Origin: CANHVK01 sp044232905
Lineage (GTDB): Bacteria > Bacteroidota > Bacteroidia > Flavobacteriales_D > Crocinitomicaceae
Length of the DNA stretch: 49,483 nt
Direction: 5' to 3'
NCBI GenBank assembly: GCA_044232905.1
Contig: JBIIKZ010000011.1
Span: forward strand, 1 to 49,483
The notes beneath the pieces were generated by a model, which saw only the letters and a list, made by a program, of their open reading frames with translations, was not told where the DNA came from and ran no database searches. This document shows, in pieces, positions 8,901 through 16,402 of this stretch. Position 1 is the first letter of the stretch, and each line of letters starts with the position of its first letter. Position numbers and translations under genes: made by a program.

Positions 8901-10720
8901 GGTACCCACCAAATAGTATTTTTTAAATAACTTAAACTTTGAGTTTTTAAGAAAGCTAATACAGGACTATTATCGCCTGTTGAAGTTTCGGAAAGTGCAT
9001 TTAGAGTTTCTGCATAAAATCCAGTATAACAAACGTCTGTTGAAGGATCATTTTTTGTAGGTGCACATTTGTAAATTGCATAATCAGTACTAGGATTAGC
9101 TCCTGTAGTAGTTATTTTTATATTATCTGTATTACATAATATATATTCTCTAGTAACAGGATTTTTGGATGCTGTAGGTGTGGCATTGTTAATCGTCACA
9201 GCATGAGTACCATTTGTTGCAGGACATATAGTTCCAACGTTATAATAGCCTATTCCATTAAGTTCAACGGTACTACACAACATATAAGGATCTGTTTTCA
9301 TAGTAAAACAAAAAGTATAGTCTCCTGGTGCGATATTGTCCCATTCAGGATTAAAACCACTAGACACTGGCTGAGAATTTGTTCTTGTAGGAGATTTTAC
9401 TGTCCCGCAACCAACTGGTCGTAATTCATAAGTTACAATTTGGTCTGCGGGTTTGCCACATCCGGCAGGAGCTAAGGCTGTTCTCATTTTAAACCCTAAA
9501 GTTGTAGACCCTTGAGGTACGGTAACAGGCATACAAATGGTTGCCGTCTCATCTGGAACGAGTAACAAACCGCCATATTGATCCCCTGCTGTAGCTAAAG
9601 CTGTTGAAATGTTAGCCCTAGCTGTTGTAAGGGATGTTTCAGTGATTGAAGTAATGGAACAAGTCGCTGTGGAACAAGTTACACACGAATTGGTAACTGG
9701 TGGAATATACGTTATATGAATCGGACTTCCAATTGCGTAACAACCATCTAAATCTTCATCTATTCTATCTTTTCCATCAGCCAAACTAACATCCGTATCG
9801 AAAGTAACAGGAACAACCCATAACTCAGTTAAACCAGAAAAAATTTTAGACTCACCTGCAACATTTTGATCTGTCGCTGTTTTTGAAGTACCTTTAAAAC
9901 ATCCTGCTGCGACACCATTGGCAGGATTAGTAATATCAATTGTTACGGGTGGCTGACAAGTATATACTAAATACCCCATAAAACTACCTCCATTCCCTGC
10001 TGGTGGAAGAACAAAATTGTTATGTGTTATTGACCAAGTATCCCCTGAATTAACTGACAACTCATTACCCGTTCCTATTAAACTTGACAAAACTCTTGTA
10101 CCTACGGATGCAGAACAATTAGTAGTAGCAGGAGGATATGTAGATAAAGATACACTTGGAACAGAACAATCATTACTAAGATTCATGGTTATCACCAATG
10201 TATAGGTTGCATTTGGTGTTAATTTAGTCCATTCAGGATTAAATGTTGCACTCAAATTTGTATTTTTCAACTTCGTATCGTAGGGAATACTTGCAATCCC
10301 AGCGCAAGCATCTGCCGGTAAAAACAATTTACAATCTCTACTTGCACGTATAGTACCTCCGCAGGCAAGTAATTGAGATTCTGAAATGGAAGAACCATCC
10401 GGGAACAAACAAGTTTTCGATGGATCATCAAATACAGATGGAGATGGACAATCATGAACCACAGACATAATAACGCCAAGCGTACCATCAGCAGAAGCTG
10501 TTACTGTATAATAAAAAGTTACTAAAGTCCCAGGACCTTGTTTTACTGTAGGAATTTGTTTTAATGGAAGCCCGGTAGTCCCTGCTGAATTAATCGCTGT
10601 ACGCCAAGCGGTTGTATCTGCGAACTTGTTAACATCAGTATTTGGTGCCCCACAGTTGCCTTCTTGCGCTTTCACACTAATAAAAGTCAATAAAACCAGC
10701 AATAAACTTATATATTTCAT
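5987..10720 (-). CDS. Giant secreted protein with Ig-like and PKD domains and a type IX secretion C-terminal domain
   Basis: A 1577-residue exported protein. Residues 1-18 are a classical signal peptide (MKYISLLLVLLTFISVKA, then QEG). The N-terminal two thirds is rich in Thr, Ser, Gly and paired cysteines and has no domain I can name. Around residues 725-890 two related Ig-like units repeat (each has NPW...S, G.GQS.T..G..AG and a DxxGC strand). Two PKD-like domains at about 1312-1391 and 1392-1486 carry WDFGDGSP and WIFGDGSP. Residues 1487-1577 are the gliding-motility-associated (CHU_C, type B) C-terminal domain with IPNTFTPNG, YNRWG and GWDGTYG, which directs export by the type IX system. 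It is likely a surface or secreted adhesin-like protein; no catalytic domain was recognised. Its own promoter and terminator suggest a single-gene unit. Confidence 0.92.
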   Translation of the reverse strand: MKYISLLLVLLTFISVKAQEGNCGAPNTDVNKFADTTAWRTAINSAGTTGLPLKQIPTVKQGPGTLVTFYYTVTASADGTLGVIMSVVHDCPSPSVFDDPSKTCLFPDGSSISESQLLACGGTIRASRDCKLFLPADACAGIASIPYDTKLKNTNLSATFNPEWTKLTPNATYTLVITMNLSNDCSVPSVSLSTYPPATTNCSASVGTRVLSSLIGTGNELSVNSGDTWSITHNNFVLPPAGNGGSFMGYLVYTCQPPVTIDITNPANGVAAGCFKGTSKTATDQNVAGESKIFSGLTELWVVPVTFDTDVSLADGKDRIDEDLDGCYAIGSPIHITYIPPVTNSCVTCSTATCSITSITETSLTTARANISTALATAGDQYGGLLLVPDETATICMPVTVPQGSTTLGFKMRTALAPAGCGKPADQIVTYELRPVGCGTVKSPTRTNSQPVSSGFNPEWDNIAPGDYTFCFTMKTDPYMLCSTVELNGIGYYNVGTICPATNGTHAVTINNATPTASKNPVTREYILCNTDNIKITTTGANPSTDYAIYKCAPTKNDPSTDVCYTGFYAETLNALSETSTGDNSPVLAFLKTQSLSYLKNTIWWVPIATSNVGGYDPACYHMDYQNEAYKVTYLNDIKLDTATDCTNSKFKLTISGGSPEFVAGSNYTITTNKGTLDVSTLTTSGGSVYLSGLNSGDQFTLSITDGVGCTKQVTGKYYCPCTVPTVNGTLVMCVGEQVTLTGSGTGATNNPWTTSNSNVVISGTGQSRTIIGKIAGTSDITYKDNSGCSKTVTVTINGNPTLTANPTSILVSETSAITVIGGSGTAATLNPWVSSSTANATIVGAGQSATVTGVVAGNTNIIYTDSKGCDDTIQVTVTIPGCKTISNPSPDQVLCQGSDPAPFTVSTSETAANGIYFVVYPAVFKPANAAAIYSGIGTTGLAISNKLTASGGTATIDLPPLGSVGSFPVSIAGDYYVYAILDPVPSDVNCRPYAEIKVTIKDSIIPVITSTGVVSNASTFTWNDIPTANKFGIDTARLVSIIPPSTWVPAGTVVNSTGGNGNTFTFNNIPLGQTAHIKITPQDISGTKLACSNSAISSIINKNCVKPIPLALTAPIAVCEGASLSIVGSLDPNSVAASFKWRISSDGVNWSDVSGPDFDVTTLPSTISIPKTKFLMNNNFVKLVVTDKATGVCKDSTLPVKILVNESPNASISINPDPAMLCVGASQLISVTFLGNKGIAPYIYDYTLDGIARQDSSLVGSSVLTYDFTTNDIIVDTTFILTKVTDKNGCSKTISLNNSVSMQVIPVPTPIFTANQTIGCYPFKVIFTDKSTTLNKLVEWDFGDGSPVSKDLGYTSYTFKKAGDFTITFKSTLNGCSDTMMKTDYIHVKERPIAQFSPKVTNISMIDPEVQFVNSSSNNAVYYKWIFGDGSPVSNLVNPKHTFIGQGSNGLPDPGKYVVELYAYVNQDCWDSTSTTITIDDEQIYYIPNTFTPNGDEKNNTFQPIFTSGFDAQNYHFLIYNRWGVLVFESNNPAIGWDGTYGNKLLGNETFTWKLQFKEKMTEKEHYLTGHVNLIK

Positions 10721-10749
10721 AGCATAGAATTGAATAAATTATTCTTTAC

Positions 10750-10772
10750 ATTAGAGACTTAAAAACTCTAAT
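10750..10772 (-). other. Stem-loop in the leader of the giant cargo gene
   Basis: ATTAGAG / CTCTAAT pair perfectly (7 bp) around a 9-base loop. The hairpin lies between the predicted promoter box (10781-10788) and the ATG at 10720, so it would sit at the very 5' end of the mRNA. No T-run follows on the minus strand, which argues against a strong terminator for menC. A 5' stabilising hairpin is an inference. Confidence 0.4.
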
Positions 10773-10780
10773 AAGGTTGC

Positions 10781-10788
10781 CAAATTTA
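10781..10788 (-). promoter_or_regulatory. -7 promoter box of the giant cargo gene
   Basis: The minus strand reads TAAATTTG, matching TAnnTTTG, 60 bases upstream of the ATG at 10720. This is the longest predicted leader among the promoters I assign in this window. Confidence 0.5.
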
Positions 10789-10816
10789 CCAAAAAAACTT
10801 ATAGAATTACGTAATA

Positions 10817-11857
10817 TCACATACTCAAATGTAGATAACCCTCTTTTATGTATAAGTTTGTAGGTGAATTGTTTTCATATAATCCACCTGTACCTAAACC
10901 TTGCGGTAGTGAATTATCAAAAGTAGACGCGAATTGAGCCACGCAATTTAAACCTACATTCGATTCTAGAGCAGATGTCATCCACCACGGAATTTTATGC
11001 TCCGTCGCAAGGTGAATCCATTCCGTAGTCCCTAATATACCTCCATGTAAACTCGGCTTTAATATAATATACTGAGGTTGAATAGTTTCCAACATATCTG
11101 ATTTTTGCGCGCTTCCAACAACCCCTATTAACTCTTCATCTAATGCAATTGGTAGTGGAGTTACCTTACAAATTTTAGCCATTTCATTCCATTGACCAGC
11201 TTTAATCGGTTGTTCTATCGAATGCAACTGAAATTTAGACAATCTTTCTAATTTATCTAAAACATCTGAAGTAGAAAATGCACCATTCGCATCTACCCGA
11301 AGTTCAATATCAGATGCCGTATATCTTTTTCGTATCGAGGCTAAAACATCCAATTCCGTTTCAAAATCTATTGCTCCAATCTTCAATTTTAAACAGGAGA
11401 AACCTGCCTGTAATTTATCTTCTATTTGCTGCAACATAAATTCTTTAGAGCCCATCCAAATCAAGCCATTAATGGGAATCCCAACCTCCCCTCGTGTAAA
11501 TGGCGTATCAAATAATAGTTTTTCATTTTGACTTTTCATTCCTAATATCGCGGTTTCAAGACCAAATAAAATGGATGGATATACCTCTAATTCAGAAAGA
11601 TGTTCAATGTAAAAATTTATGTTGTCGCATATTTGTTTTATTTTATTTTCATAGGATTCAAAACTCTCGAAATCAGGAGATAATCCTGGGATGATAGAGC
11701 ATTCGCCGAGTGAAGAATGAAGAGTGACGGGATAGTTAGTGTTGAGCTCAGAAAGTGTAATAAACCAAGCATGTTTTTCGGTCAGTACACCTCTAGAAGT
11801 TCCGCTAGGTTGTTTGAAAAGAAAAGTTTGTTTTTGGAAGGAGGCTTTGTAAGTCAT
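10817..11857 (-). CDS. menC: o-Succinylbenzoate synthase (MenC)
   Basis: A 346-residue enolase-superfamily enzyme that dehydrates SHCHC to o-succinylbenzoate in menaquinone synthesis. Catalytic residues are in the expected order: KLK at 157-159 (general acid/base lysine), metal ligands D189 (RVDANGAF), E215 (SIEQP) and D240 (ALDEE), and the second catalytic lysine K267 (ILKPS) followed by LHGG. These features, and the menA gene just upstream, separate it from related dipeptide epimerases or muconate cycloisomerases. The start ATG at 11857 lacks a Shine-Dalgarno sequence. It lies 56 bases downstream of menA on the same strand and probably shares its promoter; the gap holds a 15-bp tandem repeat. 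Confidence 0.93.
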   Translation of the reverse strand: MTYKASFQKQTFLFKQPSGTSRGVLTEKHAWFITLSELNTNYPVTLHSSLGECSIIPGLSPDFESFESYENKIKQICDNINFYIEHLSELEVYPSILFGLETAILGMKSQNEKLLFDTPFTRGEVGIPINGLIWMGSKEFMLQQIEDKLQAGFSCLKLKIGAIDFETELDVLASIRKRYTASDIELRVDANGAFSTSDVLDKLERLSKFQLHSIEQPIKAGQWNEMAKICKVTPLPIALDEELIGVVGSAQKSDMLETIQPQYIILKPSLHGGILGTTEWIHLATEHKIPWWMTSALESNVGLNCVAQFASTFDNSLPQGLGTGGLYENNSPTNLYIKEGYLHLSM

Positions 11858-11860
11858 TAG

Positions 11861-11905
11861 ATTATAGATTGACAGATTACAAATTAACAGATTAATAGAT
11901 TAGAA
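11861..11905. repeat. Three-copy imperfect 15-bp tandem repeat between menA and menC
   Basis: Consecutive units attatagattgacag (11861-11875), attacaaattaacag (11876-11890) and attaatagattagaa (11891-11905). Units 1 and 2 agree at 12 of 15 positions; unit 3 fits with a one-base shift. The array fills most of the 56-base menA-menC gap and ends three bases before the menC start codon. Confidence 0.65.
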
Positions 11906-11913
11906 TATTGGAA

Positions 11914-12810
11914 TTAGTGGATGAATGAGAGTATTGCGTAAAGGATTGAAATTCCAAATGTTGTTAGTGCTACTTTTTTTAATTCTGGATCGAAATCTTT
12001 CTCTTCTTGTGTAGCAACAACCTTTTTTAAGTGCGCACTTAACAAACCAACTGGCAACAAAAATATATACTGATAATAACCAAAGTGACTAATGGAAAAA
12101 ATTAAAGCCACGATAGCTATAAAAACTATAAACAAATGATATTTCTTTGCACGCTCCTTTCCTAAATTAACAACGATAGTATTCTTCCCTGCATTCGCAT
12201 CGTTAATTCGATCACGCATGTTATTTAAATTGAGCACTGCTGTACTTAACATTCCTATAGTAATCGCTGGGAAAATAACCTCTAAATTAAATTGTTTGGT
12301 ATACAGCGTGTAACTACCAAGCACACTCACTAAACCAAAGAAAATAAACACAAACACATCCCCAAATCCATGGTAACCGTAAGCACGTTTACCAACCGTA
12401 TACATCACCGCGGCAGCAATAGACAAAATCGCTAAAACACCATATGTGAAAATCATTTCTTGCTGCATACCAACCGCACTTATTTTAATCAGAAATGCAG
12501 CGGAAAACAAAGAAAGAATCGAAAATATGATAACTGCTATTTTCATTTGTGATTGGGTTATCTCTCCAGACTGCACCGCACGCATAGGACCTACACGATG
12601 TTCATTATCAGTACCCTTCTGAGAATCTCCTAAATCATTTGCTAAATTGGACAACACCTGAAAAAATAAAGTTGTCAATAATGCGAAAATAAAAATAGAT
12701 AGATCCCAATACCCATGTTCCCTCGCTACAAATGACCCTAAAATAATTCCGGATAATGATAAGGGGAGCGTGCGTAAACGAAATGCACGTATCCAAGATT
12801 TAATTTTCAT
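11914..12810 (-). CDS. menA: 1,4-Dihydroxy-2-naphthoate polyprenyltransferase (MenA)
   Basis: A 298-residue UbiA-superfamily integral membrane protein that prenylates and decarboxylates DHNA to demethylmenaquinone. The N-terminus KSWIRAFRLRTLPLSLSGI is typical of MenA. The first Asp-rich motif is NDLGDSQKGTD at 58-68 and a second, NNMRDRINDANAGK, follows in the middle of the chain. Roughly eight or nine hydrophobic helices are visible. An in-frame ATG 45 bases upstream (12855) would add 15 residues, but the promoter box at 12825-12832 lies inside that extension, so I choose the ATG at 12810, which gives the conserved MKIKSWIRA start. It is first gene of a menA-menC unit, divergent from the nitronate monooxygenase-like gene. 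Confidence 0.93.
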   Translation of the reverse strand: MKIKSWIRAFRLRTLPLSLSGIILGSFVAREHGYWDLSIFIFALLTTLFFQVLSNLANDLGDSQKGTDNEHRVGPMRAVQSGEITQSQMKIAVIIFSILSLFSAAFLIKISAVGMQQEMIFTYGVLAILSIAAAVMYTVGKRAYGYHGFGDVFVFIFFGLVSVLGSYTLYTKQFNLEVIFPAITIGMLSTAVLNLNNMRDRINDANAGKNTIVVNLGKERAKKYHLFIVFIAIVALIFSISHFGYYQYIFLLPVGLLSAHLKKVVATQEEKDFDPELKKVALTTFGISILYAILSFIH

Positions 12811-12824
12811 AGTACTTTTTTGTT

Positions 12825-12855
12825 CAAATGTACAAGTAATCGATGTTATACACAA
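12825..12855 (-). promoter_or_regulatory. Promoter of menA-menC (TTG-N20-TACATTTG)
   Basis: On the minus strand TTG (12853-12855) is followed after 20 bases by TACATTTG (12825-12832), matching the Bacteroidota sigma-factor pattern TTG-N19-21-TAnnTTTG. The box ends 14 bases before the chosen menA ATG at 12810, which decides against the upstream in-frame ATG. Confidence 0.7.
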
Positions 12856-12908
12856 TGTACATCCCTAAAACTTATACCAACATAGGGGCTGATTAACATT
12901 CTCTTTTG

Positions 12909-12916
12909 TATTTTCG
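12909..12916 (+). promoter_or_regulatory. Candidate -7 box of the 12940-20434 operon
   Basis: TATTTTCG matches TAnnTTTG at all but one position and lies 23 bases before the ATG at 12940. It is the best candidate promoter for the seven-gene plus-strand run. No -33 TTG at the expected distance. Confidence 0.35.
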
Positions 12917-12939
12917 TAGTCTGTTCACTTAATATAGGT

Positions 12940-13893
12940 ATGAAAAATAGAATTTGCACATTATTAAACATACAATACCCTGTCATTCAAGCAGGTATGA
13001 TTTGGTGTTCCGGATGGGAATTAGCTGCTGCAGTTAGTAATTCAGGTGGACTTGGAATTATAGGTGCTGGATCGATGTATCCGGAAGTATTAGATAGTCA
13101 AATCTTACGTTGTAAAGAAGCAACTGATAAACCTTTTGGTGTTAACCTTCCAATGTTATATCCCGACATAGAAAAACATATTGAAACTATCATAAAACAT
13201 AAAGTTCCAGTTGTTATTACTTCAGCAGGAAACCCAAAAATTTGGACAAAAAAACTGCAAGAAAACGGATGTATCGTGATACATGTGGTTTCTAGTTTAA
13301 AATTTGCTTTAAAAGCACAAGATGCTGGAGTAAATGCAATTGTTGCAGAAGGTTTTGAAGCTGGAGGACATAATGGAAGAGATGAAACAACAACCTTATG
13401 TTTAATTCCAAATGTATCGCAACATATACAAATACCATTAATTGCAGCTGGTGGTATTGGAACAGGAAAAACAATGCTTGCAGCAATGAACCTAGGTGCA
13501 GACGGCGTTCAAATTGGAAGTAGATTTGTAACTTCCACGGAATCCAGTGCACACCCCTCCTTTAAAGAAGCGATTCTAAAAGCAAATGAAGGAGATACTC
13601 TCTTAACGCTCAAAGAATTAACTCCGGTAAGACTGCTTAAAAATGCATTTTTTGACCAAGTAGAAGCTGCCTATAAACAAGAAGCATCTACCCAAGAATT
13701 AGAAGAAATATTAGGAAGAGGTCGCGCAAAAAAAGGCATGTACGAAGGCAATCTCGAAGAAGGAGAATTAGAAATCGGTCAAATTTCTAGCTTAATCCAT
13801 GAAATAAAACCTGCAAAAGAAATTATTACCGAAATTATCACCGAATTTCAGCAAACAATAAATGAACAACAATCTTCTAAATATCAATTTTAA
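12940..13893 (+). CDS. Nitronate monooxygenase / FabK-like flavoprotein
   Basis: A 317-residue FMN TIM-barrel protein of the 2-nitropropane dioxygenase family. It opens with the typical YPVIQAGMIW and SNSGGLGIIG (33-42). EGFEAGGHNG at 137-146 carries the histidine (H144) that acts as catalytic base in nitronate monooxygenases. GGIGTG (171-176) and QIGSRF (191-196) form the FMN-phosphate site. Family members oxidise alkyl nitronates such as propionate 3-nitronate, or act as enoyl-ACP reductase (FabK); the sequence alone does not settle which. It heads a plus-strand operon, and its TAA stop overlaps the ATG of the next gene by one base. Confidence 0.85.
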   Translation: MKNRICTLLNIQYPVIQAGMIWCSGWELAAAVSNSGGLGIIGAGSMYPEVLDSQILRCKEATDKPFGVNLPMLYPDIEKHIETIIKHKVPVVITSAGNPKIWTKKLQENGCIVIHVVSSLKFALKAQDAGVNAIVAEGFEAGGHNGRDETTTLCLIPNVSQHIQIPLIAAGGIGTGKTMLAAMNLGADGVQIGSRFVTSTESSAHPSFKEAILKANEGDTLLTLKELTPVRLLKNAFFDQVEAAYKQEASTQELEEILGRGRAKKGMYEGNLEEGELEIGQISSLIHEIKPAKEIITEIITEFQQTINEQQSSKYQF

Positions 13894-15128
13894 TGATTCA
13901 ATTTGAACGATTTACGCTAGAAAATGGATTACGCGTTATTTTCCACAAAGATATTACTACACCACTTGCGGTCGTAAATACCTTATACGATGTTGGCGCA
14001 AGGGATGAAGATGAAAACAAAACCGGATTTGCCCATTTATTCGAACACTTAATGTTTGGCGGATCCATAAACATCCCTGATTTTGATGCACCACTTCAAA
14101 ATGCTGGAGGAGAAAGCAATGCGTTTACTTCTAACGACATAACAAATTATTACGACATAATCCCTGCACAAAACTTAGAGACGGCTTTATGGTTAGAATC
14201 CGACAGAATGCTTTCACTAGCTTTTACAGATAAAAGCCTGGAAACACAACGAAGTGTTGTTATGGAAGAATTCAAACAACGTTACTTGAATCAACCCTAT
14301 GGCGATGTCTGGTTGGAATTAAGACCACTAGCCTATGATGTACACCCGTATAAATGGGCAACAATTGGAAAGGAATTAAAACACATCGAGGACGCAACCA
14401 TGGATGACGTGAAAAGTTTTTTCAAAAAACACTATTGTCCAAGTAATGCAATTCTATGTATCGCAGGGAATTTTGACGTAGAAACGATCAGAACACTAAC
14501 TGAAAAATGGTTTGGAAATATTCCAAGTGGGATAAAGCCTGCTCGCTTGTTGCAACAAGAACCGAGACAAAGTATAAAAAAAGAAAAAACAATCGAACGA
14601 AATGTGCCATCGGACGCATTTTATTTCGCGTTTAAAATGCCTGAACGTAAATCGGTTGAATACTACGTGGTAGATGTACTTTCGGATGCATTAGGTCGTG
14701 ACAAATCTTCTAGGCTTTACACTAAAATACAAAAGGAACAAAAATTAGTAACCGAAATAAACGCATACATTTCTGGTTCGTTAGACAATGGATTATTAGT
14801 GATTGAAGGAAAATTGTCCGAAGGAAAAACATTCGATGAAGTCGAAAGTGCAATTTGGGCTGTTTTATCTGAAATTAAAAACATGCAATTATCGAACGAA
14901 GAGCTAAATCGATTAAAAAATAAAATTCGTACCGCAAAAGAATTTCAAGAACAAGGTTTGTTAAATAGAACGATGAATCTATGTTACTTTGAATTACTCG
15001 GAGATGCAAATGGCATCAATGAAGAAGCTATACTATATGATGAAATTCAAGCGGAACATATACTTGCAGTTGCAAATGAGATCCTACAAGAAAAAAACTG
15101 TACTTTATTAAAAGTTAAAGCAATTTGA
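13893..15128 (+). CDS. M16 family zinc peptidase, catalytic subunit type
   Basis: A 411-residue pitrilysin-family (M16B) metallopeptidase. The inverted zinc motif HLFEH is at 48-52 with catalytic E51, and the third ligand is a glutamate in VVMEEF (125-126), at the usual distance of about 75 residues. No signal peptide is apparent: the N-terminus MIQFERFTLENGLRV starts directly in the first peptidase strand, so the protein looks cytoplasmic, unlike many secreted Bacteroidota M16 enzymes. It is followed one base later by a second M16 gene lacking the zinc motif, the usual arrangement of a heterodimeric alpha/beta pair resembling mitochondrial processing peptidase. Confidence 0.92.
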   Translation: MIQFERFTLENGLRVIFHKDITTPLAVVNTLYDVGARDEDENKTGFAHLFEHLMFGGSINIPDFDAPLQNAGGESNAFTSNDITNYYDIIPAQNLETALWLESDRMLSLAFTDKSLETQRSVVMEEFKQRYLNQPYGDVWLELRPLAYDVHPYKWATIGKELKHIEDATMDDVKSFFKKHYCPSNAILCIAGNFDVETIRTLTEKWFGNIPSGIKPARLLQQEPRQSIKKEKTIERNVPSDAFYFAFKMPERKSVEYYVVDVLSDALGRDKSSRLYTKIQKEQKLVTEINAYISGSLDNGLLVIEGKLSEGKTFDEVESAIWAVLSEIKNMQLSNEELNRLKNKIRTAKEFQEQGLLNRTMNLCYFELLGDANGINEEAILYDEIQAEHILAVANEILQEKNCTLLKVKAI

Positions 15129-15129
15129 T

Positions 15130-16398
15130 ATGATAGATAGAACATTACAACCAGCATTATCTTCAATTACTAAAATTAATTTCGTTGAACCGAAAATTAT
15201 TAAAATCAATCCTTATGCAAAATTGTATTGGATGAATGCAGTTTTGGATGAAACAACACGTATTGAATTTCATTTTAATGCAGGATCCATTAGAAGTGCC
15301 GAAAAAATAGCAGGAAGTGTTAATAATTTAATATTCTCAGGTACTCCATCCAAAACAAGCACACAAATTCATGAAGAATTGGACGGATTAGGTGCTTTTA
15401 TCGATCAAGAATTGGGACAAGAAGTTGCCATTATTTCGCTTTATTGTCTCCGAAAAAATGCTAAATCTGCTGTTGAAATAGTAATTGATTCAATTCAAAA
15501 CGTATGTTTTCACGAACAAGAAGTAGCAGATACGATTCGTGAGAAAAAACAACAATACTTAATTTCAAGTGAGAAAGTAAATATTTTAGCCCGAAGAGAA
15601 TTTCAAAAACAACTTTTCGCGAATTCACCAAACTATGCACGTCAAATTGAATTAAAAGATTACGATGCAATTACACTAGAAGGTCTTCAAAAATTTCATC
15701 AAGAATTTTACCTTAATGGACTATTAAAGGTTGTACTAGTAGGAAATATGGAACAAGAATTTGTAAACTACTTACAAAGTAAAATTACCCCATTTGCCAT
15801 TCAAACAACAACAACATACGAACAACAATTCATCAACAATAAAGGTACTTTTCATGTTGAAAAAGCAGATGCAGTGCAAACTGCAATTCGCATAGGAATG
15901 CCGCTTTTCAACAAAACCCATCCTGACTTTATTGATTTTCAAATACTACAAACCATCCTTGGAGATTATTTTGGAAGTCGATTAATGTCCAACATTCGGG
16001 AAGATAAAGGATATACCTACGGTATTGGAAGTGGACTTTCAGAAGCGAACAAAACTGGCTATTTTATTATCGCTACCGAAGTCGGAAAAGAATTTGTTTC
16101 TGCTACACTACATGAAATAAAATTAGAAATTGAGCGTTTACAAAATGAACTAGTAGAAGAAGAGGAATTAACCTTGGTAAAAAATTATGTGCTAGGTCAA
16201 TTACTGAAACATGCGGATGGACCAAATGCAATGATGGATTTATTTATGGCAGTTCAACTACAAGGTTTAGGTTTTGAATTTTATGACACTTTTATACAAC
16301 GAGTTAATACGATCACTGCGGAAGATTTAAAACAAATAGCAACAAAATATTTATCTTGGGATTCATTAACGATTATTACAGCTGGTTCTAGTAACTAA
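15130..16398 (+). CDS. M16 family peptidase homologue, non-catalytic partner
   Basis: A 422-residue M16 protein in which the zinc site is lost: where the partner has HLFEH, this one reads VNNLIFSGT. It keeps the C-terminal half signature REDKGYTYGIGSGLS with the arginine and tyrosine that contact substrate in active partners. The complementary losses imply that this protein and the preceding peptidase assemble as one active heterodimer, as known for M16B pairs. The gene starts one base after the stop of the catalytic subunit gene, so the two are almost certainly translationally coupled. No signal peptide is visible. Confidence 0.9.
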   Translation: MIDRTLQPALSSITKINFVEPKIIKINPYAKLYWMNAVLDETTRIEFHFNAGSIRSAEKIAGSVNNLIFSGTPSKTSTQIHEELDGLGAFIDQELGQEVAIISLYCLRKNAKSAVEIVIDSIQNVCFHEQEVADTIREKKQQYLISSEKVNILARREFQKQLFANSPNYARQIELKDYDAITLEGLQKFHQEFYLNGLLKVVLVGNMEQEFVNYLQSKITPFAIQTTTTYEQQFINNKGTFHVEKADAVQTAIRIGMPLFNKTHPDFIDFQILQTILGDYFGSRLMSNIREDKGYTYGIGSGLSEANKTGYFIIATEVGKEFVSATLHEIKLEIERLQNELVEEEELTLVKNYVLGQLLKHADGPNAMMDLFMAVQLQGLGFEFYDTFIQRVNTITAEDLKQIATKYLSWDSLTIITAGSSN

Positions 16399-16402
16399 TT
16401 TC

